Shown piece by piece: positions 33,179 through 42,822 of a stretch of 64,000 bases of DNA (its first letter is position 1; each line of letters starts with the position of its first letter). This DNA is from JAJDTT01 sp022827025 (GTDB lineage Bacteria > Acidobacteriota > UBA6911 > RPQK01 > JAJDTT01): contig OZ241897.1 of assembly GCA_965203535.1 (NCBI GenBank), forward strand, positions 4,340,001 to 4,404,000. The letters are read 5' to 3'. The position numbers and the translations under genes are program-made. The notes under the pieces were generated by a model. The model searched no databases, was not told the DNA's origin, and saw nothing but the letters and a program-made list of their open reading frames with translations.

Positions 33179-34723
33179 ATGAGATCAAGTCGTTTCCTGG
33201 GATTCATGTTGCTGTTGCTCAGTCTGCCGGCGTCTATTCCGGTCTGGGCGGGGTCGGGCCACGATTCCGATACCCGTGAGATCGGCTCCCGCCGGGAGCT
33301 CTTCGTCGACCATTTCCTCATCGACCGGCTGCGGGGGGTCCGTCTGCAACTGCACGAGCCGCGGCCCGCCGAGCAGGTAATCCGCATCGACCGCCCCTGG
33401 GAAAACGAGTTCAACTACGGCTACAAGGTCTTTCAGGAGGGAGGCCTCTACCACCTCATCTACCTGGCCCGGACCACCCTGCCGAAGGAGCAGAGATTCC
33501 GCCGCGCCATCAGCTACGCCCGGAGCCGGGACGGCATCCACTGGGAGAAGCCGAACCTGGGGCTGGTGGAGGTGGACGGCAGCCGGGAGAACAACGTGAT
33601 CATGCTGGGGCGCCTGGTCCCCTTCGTGGACAACCGGCCCGGAGTGCCGGCCAACCGGCGCATCAAGGCCACCAGCTCCCAGTACCGGGACCGGCCCGAG
33701 TGGAAGAACGAGCATCCCCTGGATGGCAGGAAGTACGTGGACCTTTTCCTGTACGAGTCCTCCGACGGGTTGGACTTCCGGAAGGTTCAGGAAGATCCGG
33801 TCTTCATCACCACACTCCCCAACGGCTTCGACGGCGTTCAATCCATCTTCTGGTCCGAATCCGAGGGGAAGTATCTTCTCTACTTCCGATTTATGACCGC
33901 CAACTCCGGGCCCCGAAAACGCTCCGTGGCGCGGAGCACATCCCCGGATCTCCTGAGTTGGACCGATCCTGTTCCCATGGAGTACACCACGGGAGGCATC
34001 GTGCCGCCCGAACACCTCTACGAGCACCAGACGGTTCAGTATTTCCGGGCGCCCCATATCTACGTGGCCTTCCCGCCGCGGTTCATGTATGGCCGCTCCG
34101 CGCTCACCAAGGAGCAGGCCGAGGCCGCCGGCGTTGTCTCGGACGCCACCCAACCGAATAATCCGGACTGGCTGACCCACGACTGCGCGGACGCCGCCTT
34201 CATGACCTCCCGGGGAGGCACGCTCTACGACCGCACCTTCATGGAGGTCTTCGTCCGTCCGGGTCCGGACACCCTCAACTGGGTGTCCCGCACCAACTAT
34301 CCGCTTCAGGGCGTGGTCCAGACCGGTCCGGCCGAGATGTCCATCTACGCGGGCCGTCACTACGGGCATCCCACGTGGCACATCCAGCGGCTGACGCTGC
34401 GGCTGGACGGGTTCGCCTCCGTCAACGCGCCCTACGCCGGCGGGGAGATGATCACGAAGCCACTGAAGTTCTCCGGCAACCGGCTGGAGATCAACTACTC
34501 CACCTCGGCCGCCGGGGGCTTGCGAGTGGAAATTCAAGACACCGGGGGGAAGCCGATACCCGGGTTTTCGCTTGCGGAGTGTCCCGAGATCATCGGGGAC
34601 GAGATCGCCCGTGACGTGTCCTGGGAGGGAGACGGCGACCTGGGCCGTCTGGCGGGCACCGCCGTGCGGCTCCGTTTCGTGATGAAGGACGCGGACCTCT
34701 ACTCGATCCGTTTCCACGAGTGA
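33179..34723 (+). CDS. Secreted propeller-like glycan protein, diverged paralogue 3
   Basis: About 514 residues from ATG 33179, with GGGAGG 8 bases upstream; an in-frame ATG at 33125 lacks usable spacing. Signal peptide RFLGFMLLLLSLPASIPVWAG. It shares with the two upstream genes the opening EIGSRRELFVDHFLIDRLRG, the blade motifs SRDGIHWEKPNLGLVEVDG and SPDLLSWTDPVPMEY, the YFRAPHIYVAFP segment and the C-terminal LRLDGFASVNAPYAGGEM to RFVMKDADLYSIRF. Overall similarity is clearly lower, so it is an older duplicate or a separate specificity. Catalytic residues are not assignable. It is convergent with the CxxCH dehydrogenase gene. Confidence 0.8.
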   Translation: MRSSRFLGFMLLLLSLPASIPVWAGSGHDSDTREIGSRRELFVDHFLIDRLRGVRLQLHEPRPAEQVIRIDRPWENEFNYGYKVFQEGGLYHLIYLARTTLPKEQRFRRAISYARSRDGIHWEKPNLGLVEVDGSRENNVIMLGRLVPFVDNRPGVPANRRIKATSSQYRDRPEWKNEHPLDGRKYVDLFLYESSDGLDFRKVQEDPVFITTLPNGFDGVQSIFWSESEGKYLLYFRFMTANSGPRKRSVARSTSPDLLSWTDPVPMEYTTGGIVPPEHLYEHQTVQYFRAPHIYVAFPPRFMYGRSALTKEQAEAAGVVSDATQPNNPDWLTHDCADAAFMTSRGGTLYDRTFMEVFVRPGPDTLNWVSRTNYPLQGVVQTGPAEMSIYAGRHYGHPTWHIQRLTLRLDGFASVNAPYAGGEMITKPLKFSGNRLEINYSTSAAGGLRVEIQDTGGKPIPGFSLAECPEIIGDEIARDVSWEGDGDLGRLAGTAVRLRFVMKDADLYSIRFHE

Positions 34724-34772
34724 CGCCGGAGCCCAAACACCGCGCGGCACGGAACTTCGCTGCGGGCTTCCC

Positions 34773-37700
34773 TCAGTCCTCCAGCATGTCTCCGGCCTGG
34801 ATATAGGCGATGAGGTCCGCCATCTCTTGCAGGTCGATGGTTTCTTCCAGGCCCTCGGGCATGAGGGAAACCTGGGACGCGCGAATTTCGGCGATGCGGG
34901 CCCTCAGAATCGTCTCCTCCTCCCCGGGGCCGCTGCGCAGGGTCAGGCTGCCGGGACCCTCCGCCGCCAGGACGCCGCCGTAGACCAGACCCTCGCGAGT
35001 GGTCACGATGTAGTTCTGGAACAGGCCCAGGATCCGGGCGTTGGGATTCAGGATGGCCTGGAGCAATTCCTCCCGCGTGTGTCCCTGCACCCCGACGCGG
35101 AGGTCCGGGCCCACCGCGTCCCCTTCCTGGGGTTGGTGACAACGGGCGCACTCCCGTTCGAAGACCTGCTCCCCCCGTTTCGAGTCGGCAGCCAGATCGA
35201 GAACCTCTTGGTAGTGCTGCACCACGCGGTCCCTCTCGTCCGGCGTGTCGGGCTGAAACAGGTTCAGAGCCCGGTTCCGAATCGTTTCGTCCGGATGCTG
35301 GGTGAGCAGGACCCGGTGGTCCTGCTCCAGGGCAGCCGTCTCCACGGTCCCCCGTTCCAGCGCGTCCAGCAGACGGGACGCGCGTCCGCGGTGGGCGATC
35401 AGGGAGTGAAGGGCGGGTCTCCGCTCCCGGGGAGAGAGGGTGCTCCACCGGGGGAGGATCAGCCCGGCGACCTCCATGTCGTCGTATCCTCCCACGACCT
35501 TGAGAACCTCGGAGCGGAGCGCGGAATCGGAAACGGAATCCAGAAAGTGTCCGAAAATGGGACGCGCGTCCCGAAATCGGACACTTGCCAGGGTCTGGAC
35601 CGCCTGCATCTGGTGCCGGAGAGGGAGGTTGGGGTCCAGGGCCTGCCGGCGCGCCTGTGCCGACAGCCCCGGCATCCGGAAATACCGGGCCACACGGGCC
35701 GCCGCCATTCGGACACGTTCAGAATCACTTTCCAGGAGTTTACGGAACATGGCTCGGGCGCCTGCCGGATCCAGGCCGGCGGCCTTCCCCATTTCCAGAC
35801 CTTGAGCCAGTCCGTCGAGTCCGGCTCCCTGCCAGGCCTCGCTCGCCAGACCGGGAGATCGGAAAATCAGTCCCAGGATTCGCCTGATCTCCGTCGGCCG
35901 TTGACGGGCGCCGGCCACGGCCGCGAGTTCCTCCAGGAATTCTTCCCTCTGCGTCTGCTCCGCTGCTCCGAAGAAGTCCAGTTCCAGGAGGTGGTCCAGG
36001 AGATCCGGCGAAGAACCGGCCTCCGAGCTCAGGATGGCCGCCCGAAAGCCGGGCGTCAGGTCCTGGTGCAGAGCCAGGAGAGACAGGCCGCGGGTGACGG
36101 CCTCGCCCTGGAACCCGCCCAGGCTCAAGGCCAGTTGGAACCCGACCCGCGGTTCCGCTCCGGCCGTCATTTCCACCAGTCTCGGAAGCAGGTCGGGAAA
36201 CTCCTCCGCCATCCGGACGCCGTGTTCCCGCACCCCGGGGCTCGGGTCCCGCAGGACTTGGGCCAGGATCCCGGAATCGAGGGCGGAGAGCCCTTCCAAC
36301 GTGTTCAGCGCGTGCAGTCGGCCCTTGGCCGACTCTCCCTTGAGTACGACGTCCTTCAGTCCGGCGACGACCGAGGTTTCCTGCCGCTGGACCAGCAGGC
36401 GCTGAGCCGTGAGCCTCCACCAGCGGTTGGGATGCGAAAGAAGGCGGACCAGACGCTGGGAGCCGGTTCCGGTCAGCGAGGGCTCTTCTGGAGCCGGTCC
36501 GGGCTCTTGGGCCGGGACGACCCGGTAGATTCGGCCCCGGCCGGTTCCGGCGTAGAAGTCCAGATCCCGCTTGATGGGCTCCGGAATCGACTCGGGGTCC
36601 TCCACCAGCTTGCGGTAGATGTCCACGACGTAGAGGTTCCCGTCCCAGCCGGTGGTGAACTGGACCGGCCGGAACCAGGGATCGTCGGAGGCCAGGAACT
36701 CCCGCTGCTGTTCTTCCGGCGCGCGGCCGGCCACGAAGCTGATGCCGCTCGGCGCCAGCAGATCCCGGTGAACCAGGTTGCCGGCGACTCCTCCGGTGAA
36801 GAGATTGCCCCGGTAGGTCGGCGGAAGCCGGTCGCCCGAGTAGACGGTGCCTCCCGTCGCTCCGGTGAAATATCCCTGGACCTGTCGGGTGCGCCCCAGG
36901 CCCATCTGGTCGGAACGCTCCTGCCTCACCCGGGTTCGCAGCTCGCGCCACTTCTCGGGAGGAGTTCGGGGGTAGATGCGCCCGTCATGGCCCGAGACGT
37001 CCCGGATGATCTCCCGGGGCGCCGCCAGGTAGGGGTTCCTTTCCAGGTAACGCCGGGGCAGGAGGACGTGCAGGACGTGGGTTCCGGTGCGGGTGACGAA
37101 GCGGTGTCCCCAATCGTCGAAGGTCTGCCCGAAGCGGGCGGCTCCCGAAGCCGCTTCGAAAATGCCGCGGTCGGGCCGGAACCGGAAATCGGTTCCCAGG
37201 ACCGAGACCGGGCCGGCCCCGGGCCGATCCGGCGACCGGACGATTCCCGGATGTCCGTCGTTGGAGACGTAGATCCAGTTGTCCAGGGAATAGCGGAGGT
37301 TGCTGACCCGCCCCTGGGGCTGACCCACTTCGAAGCCGGTAAACAGGACTCGCCGTTCGTCCGCGCGGAGGTCGCCGTCCGTGTCCTTGAAATAGAGGAG
37401 GTCCGGCGCTGCCGAGGCGATGACCCCTCCGTCCCACAGGGCCAGGCCCTTGAGCTGAAGAATCCCCTCGGCGAAGACCACCGAGTGATCCACCCTTCCG
37501 TCGCCGTCCCGGTCCTCCAGGACCCGGATCCGGCTCCGGGGCGGGTCCCCCGGCGGGGGATCGTAGGGGTAGTCCAGCATCTCGGCGACGAAGGCCCTCC
37601 CCTCCTCGTCGAAGACCAGGTCCACCGGATCCCGCACGTGCGGTTCGGCGGCGAAGATCTCTATCCTGACATCACCCGGGTGCTGAAAACCGGCCAGCGA

Positions 37701-37787
37701 CTCCTCCGGTGAGAGCGGACCAGTGCCGGTGCGTTCGCCGCAGCCGCAGAGCAGCAACAGGCCGGGCAGGAGACGGCGCCATCGCAT
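34773..37787 (-). CDS. PVC-type heme-binding membrane-bound dehydrogenase with HEAT-like region
   Basis: The 1004-residue lipoprotein (lipobox LLLLCGC, Cys16) has three parts. Residues about 35-420 form a glucose/sorbosone-dehydrogenase-like propeller with DLVFDEEGRAFVAEMLDYPY and GWDGNLYVVDIYRKLVEDP. Residues about 430-830 are helical HEAT-like repeats. The C-terminus is a c-type cytochrome domain with CARCH (about 879), VGPDLRVGVQGHTREELL and the late methionine in SLMPEGLEE. These proteins are abundant in Planctomycetes and occur in Acidobacteriota; they are thought to oxidise sugars and pass electrons to the heme. It stands alone, with the start at ATG 37787. Confidence 0.9.
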   Translation of the reverse strand: MRWRRLLPGLLLLCGCGERTGTGPLSPEESLAGFQHPGDVRIEIFAAEPHVRDPVDLVFDEEGRAFVAEMLDYPYDPPPGDPPRSRIRVLEDRDGDGRVDHSVVFAEGILQLKGLALWDGGVIASAAPDLLYFKDTDGDLRADERRVLFTGFEVGQPQGRVSNLRYSLDNWIYVSNDGHPGIVRSPDRPGAGPVSVLGTDFRFRPDRGIFEAASGAARFGQTFDDWGHRFVTRTGTHVLHVLLPRRYLERNPYLAAPREIIRDVSGHDGRIYPRTPPEKWRELRTRVRQERSDQMGLGRTRQVQGYFTGATGGTVYSGDRLPPTYRGNLFTGGVAGNLVHRDLLAPSGISFVAGRAPEEQQREFLASDDPWFRPVQFTTGWDGNLYVVDIYRKLVEDPESIPEPIKRDLDFYAGTGRGRIYRVVPAQEPGPAPEEPSLTGTGSQRLVRLLSHPNRWWRLTAQRLLVQRQETSVVAGLKDVVLKGESAKGRLHALNTLEGLSALDSGILAQVLRDPSPGVREHGVRMAEEFPDLLPRLVEMTAGAEPRVGFQLALSLGGFQGEAVTRGLSLLALHQDLTPGFRAAILSSEAGSSPDLLDHLLELDFFGAAEQTQREEFLEELAAVAGARQRPTEIRRILGLIFRSPGLASEAWQGAGLDGLAQGLEMGKAAGLDPAGARAMFRKLLESDSERVRMAAARVARYFRMPGLSAQARRQALDPNLPLRHQMQAVQTLASVRFRDARPIFGHFLDSVSDSALRSEVLKVVGGYDDMEVAGLILPRWSTLSPRERRPALHSLIAHRGRASRLLDALERGTVETAALEQDHRVLLTQHPDETIRNRALNLFQPDTPDERDRVVQHYQEVLDLAADSKRGEQVFERECARCHQPQEGDAVGPDLRVGVQGHTREELLQAILNPNARILGLFQNYIVTTREGLVYGGVLAAEGPGSLTLRSGPGEEETILRARIAEIRASQVSLMPEGLEETIDLQEMADLIAYIQAGDMLED

Positions 37788-37974
37788 GGGCGCCGATTCT
37801 CTCCCGCGGAAGTCGGCTTCGGCAACAGCCGGGAAGGTCTCAGATACTTGGGGTGTCGCCGGGACGAATCTGATGGGGATTGTGGCACTACGTCCAGGAC
37901 GCCCGACAGCCGAAGTCCTGATTGGGGTAGACTGAAACCAGTAGGAGTTTCACTCCCTGCCAGGAGAGTTGTCG

Positions 37975-38493
37975 ATGGACTGGTCTGAAATCGTCAAGAG
38001 CCCGCTGTTTGCACTCGCAGTAGTCTCAGGCGTGGTGACTCTGATTTTCAAAGTCGGTGTCTGGAAATCCAAAGTTGATTCTGGCATGTCCGGAGCCGAA
38101 AAATCCATGGAAGGATTTCGATCCGAGATGCGGGATTTCATGAATGAAATCCGATCTGATATCAAGAAGATCTTCAACAGGCTCTCGCCAACGACAGGAT
38201 CAGGAAGCCCAATTTCGCTAACCAAGCTGGGGGAAAAGGTTTCCAAAGAGATTGACGCCCCTGGATGGGCGCGAGATATGGCTCCAACATTTTTGGATGA
38301 GGTCAAAGGGCAGTCTCCCTATTTCATTCGGGAATTCTGCATGGACTTCTGCACGACCAGGTACAAGCCGGACGACGACCTGAAGTATCGGCTGGAACAG
38401 TGTGCCTTTGACAACGGGATCGATGTGGATTCAGTTCTCAGAGTCTTGGGCGTGGAATTGCGAGATAGATTGCTACAACGGATTCAATCCTAG
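37975..38493 (+). CDS. Membrane-anchored coiled-coil hypothetical protein
   Basis: 172 residues from ATG 37975, with GGAGAG 8 bases upstream. A single N-terminal helix at about 10-28 (PLFALAVVSGVVTLIFKVGVW) is followed by an amphipathic stretch to about 70 (MEGFRSEMRDFMNEIRSDIK). A compact cytoplasmic C-terminal domain runs from LTKLGEKVSKEIDAPGWARD through SPYFIREFCMDFC to VLGVELRDRLL. The C-terminal pattern is widespread among uncharacterised proteins near mobile or defence genes, as far as I recall, but no function is known. Codon composition is visibly less GC-rich than the neighbouring large genes, which suggests acquisition. Confidence 0.75.
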   Translation: MDWSEIVKSPLFALAVVSGVVTLIFKVGVWKSKVDSGMSGAEKSMEGFRSEMRDFMNEIRSDIKKIFNRLSPTTGSGSPISLTKLGEKVSKEIDAPGWARDMAPTFLDEVKGQSPYFIREFCMDFCTTRYKPDDDLKYRLEQCAFDNGIDVDSVLRVLGVELRDRLLQRIQS

Positions 38494-38557
38494 CCGTACA
38501 GTTTCTTGTAAGGCATTCGCTTCAGGTCCATAATTCCTGATTTGACAGGCTGAACCC

Positions 38558-39004
38558 ATGGTCAGAAGCGCTGCCGCCACCGTCGAAGAATATCTCCTGG
38601 AGCTCCCCCCGGACCGCAGGGAGGGCATTCAGGCCGTGAGACAGGTATTCCTGGACAACCTGCCGCCGGGTTACGTCGAGACCATGAACTGGGGGATGAT
38701 CACTTATGAGATCCCCTTGGATCGCTATCCCAAGACCTACAACAGCCAGCCCCTCATGTACGCCGCGCTGGCCTCCCAGAAGCGGCACATGGCTGTTTAC
38801 CTGATGTGCGTTTACAGCCGCGCCGAATCCAGGACCCGGTTTGTGGAGCGCTACAAGGCGAGCGGGAAGAAGCTCGACATGGGGAAGTCGTGCGTCCGCT
38901 TCAGGAAGGTGGAAGACCTGCCGTTGGACCTCATTGCCGAGACCGTCGCCGGCACCTCGGTGGAGGACTACATCGAGTTCTACGAGGCGTCCCGCAGGCG
39001 GTAG
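38558..39004 (+). CDS. DUF1801 (YdhG-like) protein
   Basis: The 148-residue product fits the DUF1801 fold: TVEEYLLELPPDRREGIQAV at the start, the central ETMNWGMITYEIP, then the helix-strand part AALASQKRHMAVYLM and GKSCVRFRKVEDLPLDLI. Some members are proposed iron chaperones resembling frataxin, and others are linked to DNA repair; the function is not settled. The start is ATG 38558. It stands between the coiled-coil membrane protein and ahcY with no sign of co-regulation. Confidence 0.82.
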   Translation: MVRSAAATVEEYLLELPPDRREGIQAVRQVFLDNLPPGYVETMNWGMITYEIPLDRYPKTYNSQPLMYAALASQKRHMAVYLMCVYSRAESRTRFVERYKASGKKLDMGKSCVRFRKVEDLPLDLIAETVAGTSVEDYIEFYEASRRR

Positions 39005-39188
39005 AGGGACACTCCCTGCAATTCTGCCGCTGAACTCCGGACGGCTCCGTTTGGCTGACTTTCTGCTATCCTAACAAGCCTTGGAAGGGGCCATCCCGCC
39101 CTGGACGCCCCGTTCAATGTCGTACGGGAGGGTGATTCCCGGGCTTCCGGCGATCCGTATCAGAATTGAGAGAAGGGATACCAGACTC

Positions 39189-40622
<1,434 letters not shown>

Positions 40623-40631
40623 AACGAGGAC

Positions 40632-40784
40632 ATGAAGTACCAGGTGGTTTTCAAAAAATCGGAAGAAGGCTATAGCGTTTCATGCCCTGGACTGCCCGGG
40701 TGCTGGTCCCAGGGTGAAACAGAAGCGGAAGCCCTCGAAAATATCAGGTTCGCGATCCAGGAGTACCTGACGGCCGTCACTTGA
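40632..40784 (+). CDS. HicB-family protein, small, no hicA beside it
   Basis: 50 residues, MKYQVVFKKSEEGYSVSCPG then LPGCWSQGETEAEALENIRF and AIQEYL. This is the complete HicB-like ferredoxin fold: a first strand, the Y-S-V-x-C-P-G-L-P-G-C turn, the G-x-T-x-x-E-A hallmark and a helix. HicB proteins neutralise the HicA mRNA interferase, but many stand-alone copies exist. No HicA frame is visible on either side, and no DNA-binding tail is present. It starts nine bases after the ahcY stop, with GAGGA 2-6 bases upstream. Confidence 0.8.
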   Translation: MKYQVVFKKSEEGYSVSCPGLPGCWSQGETEAEALENIRFAIQEYLTAVT

Positions 40785-40877
40785 CTTCGCCGATCACCCC
40801 GCCCTCACCCCAGGGCACGGGCTTGCAAGCCACCCGTCCTTATCTCCGTCCCCTTCAGCTCGGAAGGAGTACCGTCA

Positions 40878-42053
40878 TTGAGCGAGTATCAGTATTACGA
40901 GTTTCAAGCCGTCGACCGGCCGCTGGAAGAGGAGGACGTGCAGGCGTTGGAAGGGCTGTCGACGCGCGCCCAGATCACGGCCACGAGCTTCGTCAATCAC
41001 TACAACTGGGGCGACTTTCGGGGGAATCCTCAAGAGATGGTGGAGCGCTGGTTCGACCTGCACCTCTACCTTGCCAATTGGGGGACGCGGCGATTGATGA
41101 TCCGGACCCCTAAACGGTTCGTGAACCGTTCGCGGATCAGAATGTTCCTGCGTGAAGTCGACTGGGTCCGCGTCCGGGATTCGGGAAGGAACTGGATCGT
41201 CGACATCTGGTCCCACGACGAGGAGCGGGAATACGTCGACTTGGACGACGGCCACGGCTGGCTTGGCGCGCTGGCGCCGCTTCGCTCCGACGTGCTCATG
41301 GGCGATCTGAGGCTGTTCTACCTTCTCTGGCTTACGGCGGTGGAGGCTGGAGACCTGAAGGATGACGAAAAGGAGCCGCTGCCGGGCATCGGTCCACTCA
41401 CTGGCCCACTTGAAGCGTTCGCCAATTTCTTTCATATCGACGGTGACCTGGTGCAAGCCGCTGGCGAGGCTCCCATGAATGCGGATCTCGGAAAGGTCTC
41501 CGCCGCGGCGCGCCACAGGGCCGTCGAGGCCATCCCCGATGCGGAGAAAACGGCGCTTCTCCGGCGTCTCGTCGATGGAGACCCCCATGTGAGTATCGAG
41601 GTTCAACGCAAAGTTCTTGAATGCGTCTCGCCGCCGGCCGGCGAAGGGAAAGCGGCGCGCCGGACGGTTGCGGACCTTCGCGTCCGCGCGACGGAGATTC
41701 GCGAGGAGCGCCGGGCCGAGGCGGCCAGACGACGGGAGGCCGAACGACGCCGGAAAGCGGAGCAGGAAGAGCGGGCGCGACGGAAACGACTCAAGGCCGT
41801 CAGGCGGCGGGGAGAGAGTGTCTGGGGCGAGATCGAAACGGAGATCCTGAGACGTAACGCCAGCGCCTACGGCCGGGCGGCCTCCTTGATCTTCGATCTC
41901 GGGACGCTGGCCGAAGAGGACGGCACGAAGGAAAAATTCTTGAAGCGGGTTCGCTCGATCCGCCACCGGCATGCCCGCAAACGGGCCTTCCTGGCACGTC
42001 TGGGGGGACTTGCCCTCGACCAACCGGGATCAGACTCGCCACAGTGGCGATGA
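40878..42053 (+). CDS. Hypothetical protein with basic coiled-coil region
   Basis: 391 residues. The start is TTG 40878, supported by GGAAGGAG nine bases upstream and by the protein opening SEYQYYEFQAVDRPLEEEDV. The first 190 residues contain a conserved-looking block (TRAQITATSFVNHYNWGDFR and LHLYLANWGTRRLMIR). Residues about 265-320 are a highly charged Arg/Glu/Ala helix (RREAERRRKAEQEERARRKR), likely coiled coil or nucleic-acid binding. Similar proteins opening with the YQYYEFQ motif are familiar as uncharacterised bacterial proteins. No catalytic motif is seen. It lies between the HicB-like gene and vapBC. Confidence 0.75.
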   Translation: MSEYQYYEFQAVDRPLEEEDVQALEGLSTRAQITATSFVNHYNWGDFRGNPQEMVERWFDLHLYLANWGTRRLMIRTPKRFVNRSRIRMFLREVDWVRVRDSGRNWIVDIWSHDEEREYVDLDDGHGWLGALAPLRSDVLMGDLRLFYLLWLTAVEAGDLKDDEKEPLPGIGPLTGPLEAFANFFHIDGDLVQAAGEAPMNADLGKVSAAARHRAVEAIPDAEKTALLRRLVDGDPHVSIEVQRKVLECVSPPAGEGKAARRTVADLRVRATEIREERRAEAARRREAERRRKAEQEERARRKRLKAVRRRGESVWGEIETEILRRNASAYGRAASLIFDLGTLAEEDGTKEKFLKRVRSIRHRHARKRAFLARLGGLALDQPGSDSPQWR

Positions 42054-42103
42054 TGGGCCGCCCGGGACCACGGCCGAAGATCATCTGTTTCCAGCAAGCC
42101 CTG

Positions 42104-42145
42104 TTGACTCATATACTATGAGTCATATAGACTCATAGTATATGA
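42104..42145 (+). promoter_or_regulatory. vapBC promoter with perfect palindromic operator over the start codon
   Basis: A perfect 15-bp inverted repeat, TCATATACTATGAGT (42109-42123) and ACTCATAGTATATGA (42131-42145), has a 7-base centre CATATAG. A -35 hexamer TTGACT (42104-42109) and a -10 TATAGA (42126-42131), 16 bases apart, lie across it, and the vapB ATG (42142-42144) is in the right arm. The expected transcription start is within about five bases of the ATG, so the mRNA would be leaderless or nearly so. VapB dimers with VapC typically bind such palindromes to repress their own operon. Confidence 0.75.
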
Positions 42146-42387
42146 CCAAAAGGATGCAGGTGTTGTTCGCGGACGATGAATATCGAGAGATCCAGGCTGC
42201 GGCCGAACGGCAACGAATGACTGTCGCCGAGTGGGTCCGGCAGTCGCTTCGGAAAGCGCGGTACGATCAGGCCCGTGACGTCGACCTCAAGTTACGAGCC
42301 ATCGCCGAAGCCGTGCGACATGAGTTTCCCACTGCCGACATCGATGTCATGCTTGAAGAGATCGACGCCGGACGAGGTCTTGAGTGA
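42142..42387 (+). CDS. vapB: VapB-type ribbon-helix-helix antitoxin
   Basis: The 81-residue product has a ribbon-helix-helix at residues 4-40: a strand KRMQVLFADD followed by EYREIQAAAERQRMTVAEWV and RQSLRKAR. The C-terminal acidic part (FPTADIDVMLEEIDAG) is suited to wrap the PIN toxin. No Shine-Dalgarno sequence precedes ATG 42142, in keeping with a leaderless transcript; ATG 42154 is an alternative start. The stop overlaps the vapC GTG (GTGA), giving a fixed translational ratio. The palindrome over its start is the probable operator. Confidence 0.85.
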   Translation: MTKRMQVLFADDEYREIQAAAERQRMTVAEWVRQSLRKARYDQARDVDLKLRAIAEAVRHEFPTADIDVMLEEIDAGRGLE

Positions 42388-42779
42388 TCTTCATCGACTC
42401 GAACGTGCCCATGTACCTGGTCGGCGCTTCGCATCCAAACAAGGAGAGTGCAATCGCGATCGTGACCAAGCTCGTCCGTGAAAGGGAACATCTGATTACG
42501 GACGTGGAGGTCTACCAGGAGATTCTTCACCGATACACGGCGATCAGTAGACTCGATGCTATCGATGCCGCCTTCCGGACGTTGGACGCTATTGCCGAAG
42601 AGGTTCTCAGTTTCGGCTTGGCTGAGGTAAGGGAGGCCCGGCGGATGATCGGTCGTGTTCCAGGGATCTCATCACGGGATGCGTTGCACGTTGCAGTGAT
42701 GCGCCAAGCCGGCGCCAGCCGCATCCTCAGCTTCGACCGCGGTTTCGACTCCTGCCCCGGGATCGAGCGCCTGTTTTGA
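42384..42779 (+). CDS. vapC: VapC-type PIN-domain ribonuclease toxin
   Basis: 131 residues from GTG 42384. The four acidic positions of the PIN active site are present: Asp5 in MIFIDSN, Glu46 in VEVYQEIL, Asp99 in ISSRDALHVAV and Asp118 in LSFDRGFD. VapC toxins are magnesium-dependent RNases that cut tRNA or rRNA and stop growth when VapB is lost. Length is typical. The overlap with vapB and the intact active site suggest a functional pair. Confidence 0.88.
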   Translation: MIFIDSNVPMYLVGASHPNKESAIAIVTKLVREREHLITDVEVYQEILHRYTAISRLDAIDAAFRTLDAIAEEVLSFGLAEVREARRMIGRVPGISSRDALHVAVMRQAGASRILSFDRGFDSCPGIERLF

Positions 42780-42822
42780 TTCCCAAAGGCGACCCCTCTT
42801 CCGGTGGATTCGTCAAGCCTCG

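Noticed and set aside
34827..37712. 961-codon open frame opposite the CxxCH dehydrogenase gene
   Set aside because: It is an antisense shadow produced by high GC and codon bias. The opposite strand has a lipobox, propeller motifs and a CxxCH heme site; this frame has no recognisable domain.
39005..39188. SAH riboswitch in the ahcY leader
   Set aside because: The leader has no recognisable SAH-riboswitch core or paired terminator that I can align by eye.
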